Source: Odontesthes bonariensis (taxonomy: Eukaryota; Chordata; Actinopteri; Atheriniformes; Atherinopsidae). Taken from it: a stretch of 64,000 bases of DNA. Position numbers and translations under genes: made by a program. The DNA lies in contig NC_134513.1 of the NCBI RefSeq assembly GCF_027942865.1, positions 34,403,429 through 34,467,428 of the forward strand, in the 5' to 3' direction. Shown piece after piece: positions 58,480 through 64,000 of this stretch (within the stretch, counting starts at the first letter, position 1; every line of letters begins with the position of its first letter). Under the pieces are notes generated by a model, which ran no database searches, was not told the origin of the DNA, and was given only the letters and a program-made list of their open reading frames with translations.

Positions 58480-58860
58480 AACTCAACTCAAACTTTATTT
58501 ATAGAGCACATTTAAAAAACAACCGAGGTTGACCAAAGTGCTGTACAGGATAAAAGCTGCATTAAAGGTAAAAGTGAATAATGCAACCGTTCCAAGCAGT
58601 GAAAATCAATAGATACTAAAACACAGTGCAATTAAATAGAATAAAATAAGTTCAAATAAAATACATTAAAATAAATAAAATAAAGATATAAAACAAATCA
58701 AGGTTATCAGCCAAGAGTCTTCATTAAAAGCCAGGGAGAAAAAGTGGGTTTTTAAGGAGGATTTAAAAGCCTCAAAAGATCCTACAGATCGAATGTGCCA
58801 GGGAAGGTTATTCCAGAGCCGAGGGGCCGCTGCCACAAAGGCATACACAGAATTCCAATG
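58480..58860 (-). mobile_element. L2-like LINE 3'-end fragment
   Basis: The minus strand reads [20 protein letters not shown] and FKSSLKTHFFSLAF, the C-terminal box of L2-type ORF2. An AT-rich tail follows, ending in TTTATTTATAGAGCAC as seen on the plus strand. Confidence 0.7.
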
Positions 58861-58940
58861 ACCACAGTTTGTGAGATCCTCTTACACTTGTTGATATCAT
58901 TCTGAGTACGTGACAAAACCCAATCTCTATCCAGCACCGC

Positions 58941-59356
58941 TGTGTCTGAGACTGGCCCAGCATCTTGGTCTGACATTGGCCCGGCATCTTGGTCTGACAT
59001 TTGCCCGGCATCTTGGTCTGACATTGGCCCAGCATCTTGGTCTGAGACTGGCCCAGCATCTTGGTCTGACATTGGCCCAGCATCTTGGTCTGACATTGGC
59101 CCGGCATCTTGGTCTGACATTGGCCCGGCATCTTGGTCTGAGACATTGGCCCAGCATCTTGGTCTGACATTGGCCCGGCATCTTGGTCTGAGACATTGGC
59201 CCAGCATCTTGGTCTGACATTGGCCCGGCATCTTGGTCTGAGATTGGCCCAGCATCTTGGTCTGACATTGGCCCGGCATCTTGGTCTGAGACTGGCCCAG
59301 CATCTTGGTCTGACATTGGCCCAGCATCTTGGTCTGAGATTGGCCCGGCATCTTTT
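58941..59356. repeat. 24-bp minisatellite, about 16 units
   Basis: The unit is CATCTTGGTCTGACATTGGC plus CCGG or CCAG. Sixteen full units are visible from 58961. Variants are GACATT, GAGACT, GAGATT and a 26-bp form with GAGACATT. A further divergent unit pair stands at 60052-60080 after a LINE. Because 24 is a multiple of three, several frames on both strands stay open; I do not regard them as coding. Confidence 0.9.
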
Positions 59357-60050
59357 GATTCTTCTCCTTACATATAAAGCTCTTAATCACCGAGCTCCAT
59401 CATATCTTTAAGATCTCATTGTAAGATATTTTCCTAACAGAGCACTTTGTTCCCACACTGCAGGTTTACTTGAGGTTCCCAGAGTTTCTAAAAGTAGAAT
59501 GGGAGGCAGAGCCTTCAGTTATCAGGCCCCTCTCTTGTGGAATAAGCTGCCAGTAAATGTCCGGGAAGCAGAAAACCCTTTCCACTTTTAAGACCAGGCT
59601 TAAAACTTTCCTTTTTGATAAAGCTTATAGTTAGGGATGGCTCAGGTGATCCTGAAACATCCCATAGTTAAGCTGCTATAGGCCTAGACTGCTGGGGGGC
59701 CTCATCTGTCACACCTTTCCTCACTTTACTCTCTTTATGTATATGTGACATTATTGTGGTCATTAACTTGTGTTTCCCTGTTCCAACAGATATCCTTTGA
59801 ATGGTGTTACAGTGCCCCCCCTCAGATTGCACTGAAAAAAAGTTTCAGTGCAATCTGTTGGTTTCCTTAGCTAGGAAATTGTTTTTGAATTGGCTCTATA
59901 TGAACGAATTGGATTATTTTATGAATAATTATGAATACAATTAATTGAATTCCAATTGGCTTGAATTGGACTTTATTATCTAAGTGCCTTGAGATGACAT
60001 GTTGTATTTGGCGCTATATAAATAAAAATGAATTGAAAAAATGAACTGAA
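59357..60050 (+). mobile_element. LINE 3' end inserted in the minisatellite
   Basis: Starting at 59357, [15 protein letters not shown] and then RMGGRAFSYQAPLLWNKLPV are the C-terminal region of an L2-type ORF2. The tail TGAGATGACATGTTG and GCGCTATATAAATAAAAATG ends at about 60048. Minisatellite text resumes right after it (TCTTGGTCTGAGATTGACCC). Confidence 0.75.
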
Positions 60051-60084
60051 TCTTGGTCTGAGATTGACCCAGCATCTTCGTCAT

Positions 60085-62100
60085 GGCCTCGACAGAGAAC
60101 ATTCTGGCCCTGCTCTCTCACACATTGCGAATACATTGTTTGGTATCTTGATCACTGTGGGAGGTGTGGGACCACTGACAGACAGAATGGACAAGCTGTA
60201 GGAATATCAAGAACGATCCTTTTCTCAAAGAGACATGAGGACACCTCTCTCCTCAGCTTTAGGACCATCCGGGCAGCCGGAGAGATGTTGAACTGTCGGC
60301 TGTGAGCTTCTGTCCCATGTTGTCTATTGAGAGAGTTCACCTGTGTTACCTGCCAATGTTGTGTGTGACATCTTGTGCCAAGTTGTTGCCAAGCAACAAA
60401 AACACCCCAGGCCATAGATGGCGATCTCTGAAGATTTCTACAACACCTTCCTCTCTGCAACACTTCAACTTTCTACTTGTTTGTCAGCTGATTTATTTTG
60501 TTATCTATCTGTAACAATAGAATTTTTTTTTATATGAACACTGCAGCAATATCATTTTCCAGCTGGAAATACATTGTGTTAAACTAAATGGTGGTGGATG
60601 GGAGAAGCTGAAAATACTGATCTGTAGAAGCAGAAGCTGCAGTTTTTTTCACTTTTCAGTTAAAACGAGGAACGTTTGCAGATTTCTATCTAGAAATCAC
60701 ATCTTGTTTAAATTGTTAAAGCATAAAAAGACTGTGGAGAAGCTTCAAATGCACAGAAATGGCATCCAAAATGTGCATCTGATGCTGGACAATATGGTTT
60801 ATTTTCAAAGAGAATATTTTATTCAGCCATCCTACTAAGATGCTTTGGCTCTCACAGATGTTCATTTTTCAGTGTGGACACGAGATAAACCTCCGAGATA
60901 AACCTCCATTTAATTCATGCAGTGGATGAAGAGAAGCAAGGAAAGTGAGCTCTGGCATTTATCAGAAATGCACTATTTACCCTCTTTGCCTGTAACAGAC
61001 CAACACACACACAGACACTCACAGATGGAGGCGGCCTGCTGCAGTTCCATTCATCACGTATTGTGTTTAGACAGCTGGAACAGTGATAAAACTTGTTTAA
61101 ACAGCAGCGGGCTGCAGACACTCACGGCAGCTTCAGCACATCAACAAACGTCATCGTCTCTCACACTTAAGCTCAGCAGGCAGATCAAACTCCGGCCCGG
61201 GGACCAACAGCAGTGCAGCAGTGGAGGTCAGGGGTCTCCACAGAAAAATGTCCACAGAAGCTGGATTAGCTTGGATTCTTTCACCTCCTAATTCACTATA
61301 AATTACTAAAGAATTTGCTGGATTAAACAAATGGGTTCATAAACCATTATCAGTTTTATGGCTGAGGCAGAAATGTCAGATTAATATTTAATGAACATTT
61401 TTAATACTCAAACGTGTGAAAAATCTAAATTTGGTTAGCTTTTCTCTGACAAACATTTCACCAATGAAAACACATTAACTTCTTTTTTTTTTCTTAGAAA
61501 ACCACCTGTTCTAAGTAACTAACACGTTTTCCTTTTCACTTATGAGTGCCACAATGAGTGAAACTGTTAGGTAAATGATGAGGAATATCTCCATATTACC
61601 AACTTGACTTTGGAACATACAGACTTTAGAATATGGTTTGTTCTTGTAAGATGATGTAAAAATTCCAATTGATAATTATCAATTCATAGAATACATATTT
61701 TCTTTTTAATCAAGGTTTAATCATGGGACAAAGAAACTGATTCATTCAATAGATTCAGTCTGAAACTAAGTAAAGCTAAACTGTTGTATAATATGACCCT
61801 TGATTTAAAGATACATGAAGATAAAAACACCCTTCCACCAGTGAGTGTTTAATAAAAAGCAACTAGAATACAAAAATCAAGCTTTGTGCCATAGGAACCA
61901 CAATGTAAGAATGTTCAAAACAATAATAATGAAGCAGCAGCAATGAATTTAAGGCTTATTCTGGCATAAAGAGGCAATAATCAAGAGTATGAAAGCCCAT
62001 CGCTGTCCAAAAAGCAACAAACAAAGAAAAAAGATTTCATGTCCCTTAGGAAAAAAAGAAATATGAAATAAAACTGAGTTGAGATATTTAGGTGAGAATT
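60085..62100. other. Intergenic DNA downstream of gene A, no gene seen
   Basis: No exon with supported splice sites, and no named repeat recognised. Open frames at 60152-60463 and 60917-61291 have no family features. Confidence 0.35.
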
Positions 62101-62106
62101 TTTATT
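62101..62106 (-). promoter_or_regulatory. Candidate polyadenylation signal of gene A
   Basis: TTTATT on the plus strand is AATAAA on the gene strand, about 570 bp after the stop codon. No exon or repeat lies between, so a 3' untranslated region of about 0.6 kb is plausible. Confidence 0.4.
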
Positions 62107-62675
62107 ATGAGCAACAAATAAAACTTACACATGGTTTTAATTGATCAGTAATGGGCTTCCATATATATATATTAAGCTCCAGTATTTGAGAAAGTCACTT
62201 CGTCCAATTTGTGTTCTTTTAAGGCTTTAATATGAACACAATTGTTGCGTTTGTTAAAAACATTAGCTTACTTTATACAGGACACTTGTTCACCAAAATG
62301 CTCATACAGCTACAACATCACAGGGTATCGATACGGCTCAAAGGAACACCGATATTCTGGGAAACAATTTTAACAACAAATTCTTGGCCTCAGTGTATGT
62401 TGAATAGAAGGAATGATATTATTAAAATAAATTTACTCTTCACTTCAATGATAATCGAATTGGTCAACTTTAAAATCATTTACCGTTTTACATCAGAGCA
62501 ATTCTTTGTGCAAAACACTGATTGTATTGGACCTCAGTGTATTTTTGTCACTACTGGGACTCTGTACAACATATACCAGCCAACATATCAGAGAGCTCCT
62601 TCTTGTTGAAAGCGCAGGATAAGTTACAGTAGCACTGAGGTTAGGTGGAGGTTACATGGGTCCTTAGGCGGCGAC

Positions 62676-63298
62676 TCAGGCAGTGGTGGCGTCATCCTTC
62701 CGGCCGACCTGACAGTATAACATCATAGAGAAGACCATGCCGAAAATCTGTGGAGAGAAGAACACACAAGACTTAAAACTGAATTCTGATGGCGTGGAAG
62801 CAACTGGTGCCTTCTGAGAGACAAAAAGCCCTCATAGCATCAACAGTGAAAAATCAGGGTTCAGCTCATCGTCCAAGAAATTAAAGTAAATGTCCTCTGA
62901 AGTGCTGTGAACACGACTGTGTTTGTGTGTGAGCTGACCAGCAGGATGGCAATTGCGAAGGCGATTCCTAACACCACCTCCAGGTTATCCTGCATCAGTT
63001 CGATGATTTTGTCGGAGCAGGGCTGCAGGATGACACCACACGCATGACATTCATCAATCTGAACAGCACACATATTCAATCCTTCATTTCAGTTGATGGA
63101 ATTAAATCTTGTTTTCCTCCACAAGTGCACTCTTTCAGAAATGCACTGAGATCATTTCAGACCCAGCGGTCACGCCCTTGCTCTCACCGTCAGGTTGTAG
63201 GTGGACTCGCACTTGACGCTTTCAGTGGAGTTGCAGCGACAGGACTCTGGGATTCTCTCCCAGTCACCTGGTCCTTTCGTGAGGCCACAGCACTTGAG
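62676..63298 (-). CDS. tspan8-like: Tetraspanin gene A, last three coding exons
   Basis: Plasma-membrane tetraspanin, 3' part only; the start lies beyond the right edge. Exons: 63298-63188 (111 bp), 63022-62939 (84 bp) and 62747-62676 (72 bp, stop TGA), all in phase 0 with AG/GT sites. The first carries the hallmark LKCCGLTKGPGDWERIPESC, then RCNSTESVKC with an Asn-Ser-Thr site. The second starts PCSDKIIELMQDNLE and leads into TM4. The last ends IFGMVFSMMLYCQVGRKDD, close to the M-V-F-SM-x-LYCQ-x-G end of Tspan8. The loop shows six Cys in the order CC, C-x-C, C, C. The 84-bp exon has the same length and the same Pro-Cys start as exon 8 of gene B. An in-frame acceptor at 63059 could instead extend this exon by 36 bp; the shared boundary with gene B favours 63022. 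The donor GTCAGC at 62938 is weak. Confidence 0.82.
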
Positions 63299-63389
63299 CT
63301 GGAAGGAAAACACATGAGAGAGAGATTGGAACCACACAAACAGTTCAGATTGTTTCCCGTTTTAAGACAAATAGCCAAACTAAATTGTA

Positions 63390-63969
63390 CACTGAAAAAA
63401 ACAACTCATAAGATTTACTTAAAAAACTCTTTGTAAGTATTTGCACTCAAATGATTTAAGTAATATTTAATGCTGCAATATCAAGTAACACTCACTTGCC
63501 AGTATCAAGTACATTTTACTCACCATAAAACATAACAGTTTTGAAGATACTAAGTAACATTTACTTAATTACATCTAAGTTTTAAGTTATATTTATTTAA
63601 ACAAATTCAGTAAAGTCTACTTGTTTTTCATAGGTGGGAACATCATTTTACTCAAAATTTTAAGTAAATTTTATGCATCTGTAGTATTTGCTGTTATGAA
63701 GTAACTTAGTAGATTTTAAGGATACACTTTCAGAGTAAAGTTTATGTAGTATTTCTAGGTTTATGTACATACAACTATTAAACATTTAAATTGTATGAGG
63801 AAACCTAAGTAAAACTAACTCTTCCCCCATAATTCATGTATTACGTTAATAAAATGTTTAATTTTACTTAAGAAGCTCTAGTTCTTACTGAATCTTAAAA
63901 ATACAAGGTAGAAATGATGACAGCTACTCTAATAGAGTTTACTTCACCAAAAAGTCACTTTTTTCAGTG
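63390..63969. mobile_element. MITE with TA target site, in an intron of gene A
   Basis: CACTGAAAAAAACAACTCAT at the left and TTTTTTCAGTG at the right are inverted, with TA on both sides (63388-63389, 63970-63971), as for Tc1/mariner-type elements. The inside has many short AAGTAA/TTACTT words in both orientations. Confidence 0.6.
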
Positions 63970-64000
63970 TATCTTTAAAAACTCAGAGTTCCTTCTATCC

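Noticed and set aside
58941..59356. CRISPR-like repeat array
   Set aside because: The units are directly joined with no unique spacers, and the genome is a vertebrate.
58782..59390. Long repetitive open frames (for example SDQDAGPM repeats) across the minisatellite on both strands
   Set aside because: The period is 24 bp, so every frame without a stop in one unit stays open. There is no start context, splice signal or family match, and both strands behave alike.

Overview
The window looks like genomic DNA of a teleost fish. The genes are split by GT-AG introns, the bulk is AT-rich and very dense in nested transposons, and the repeats belong to families typical of fish: hAT, PIF/Harbinger, Tc1, TTAA-target elements, CR1/L2-like LINEs, solo LTRs and a tRNA-derived SINE. 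No bacterial or organellar gene, CRISPR array or intact tRNA/rRNA gene was seen.

The only host genes I can support are three tetraspanin genes, all on the minus strand and head to tail. Gene C lies at the left edge (start codon at 2257; first two coding exons only). Gene B is in the middle and appears complete: nine coding exons between 55807 and 35883, 269 codons by my reconstruction. Gene A lies at the right edge (last three coding exons, 63298 to 62676). A and B share the same exon boundaries around the large extracellular loop, including an 84-bp exon that starts exactly at a Pro-Cys pair in both. A tandem Tspan8-type cluster is the simplest reading.

The 33 kb between genes C and B is a transposon graveyard. 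6.1-10.3 kb holds a hAT element with a perfect 8-bp target duplication, carrying a LINE, a BED-finger fragment and a block of tRNA-like repeats; its right end plus flank is duplicated at 11.7-12.2 kb. 13.4-14.3 kb is a Harbinger relic split by a solo LTR. 16.6-17.5 kb is a short hAT, and 18.6-18.9 kb is a second solo LTR. 22.8-33.1 kb is one minus-strand LINE cut into three pieces by a TTAA element, a nearly complete two-gene Harbinger element and a second TTAA element. Short inverted copies of a P2X7-like first exon flank that LINE.

The last intron of gene B holds the most unusual object: a 5.96-kb element (37396-43357) with inverted arms of about 1.97 kb around a 1.4-kb centre that encodes the C-terminal part of a THAP/P-element-like transposase. 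One arm has taken a 599-bp TTAA element; the other arm keeps the empty site. The other introns and the flank of gene B hold LINE tails, MITEs, Tc1 fragments and microsatellites. A 24-bp minisatellite split by a LINE lies between genes B and A.

All family names come from motif recognition by eye. No database search or alignment program was run. Exon limits rest on splice sites and on reading frames that join exactly.
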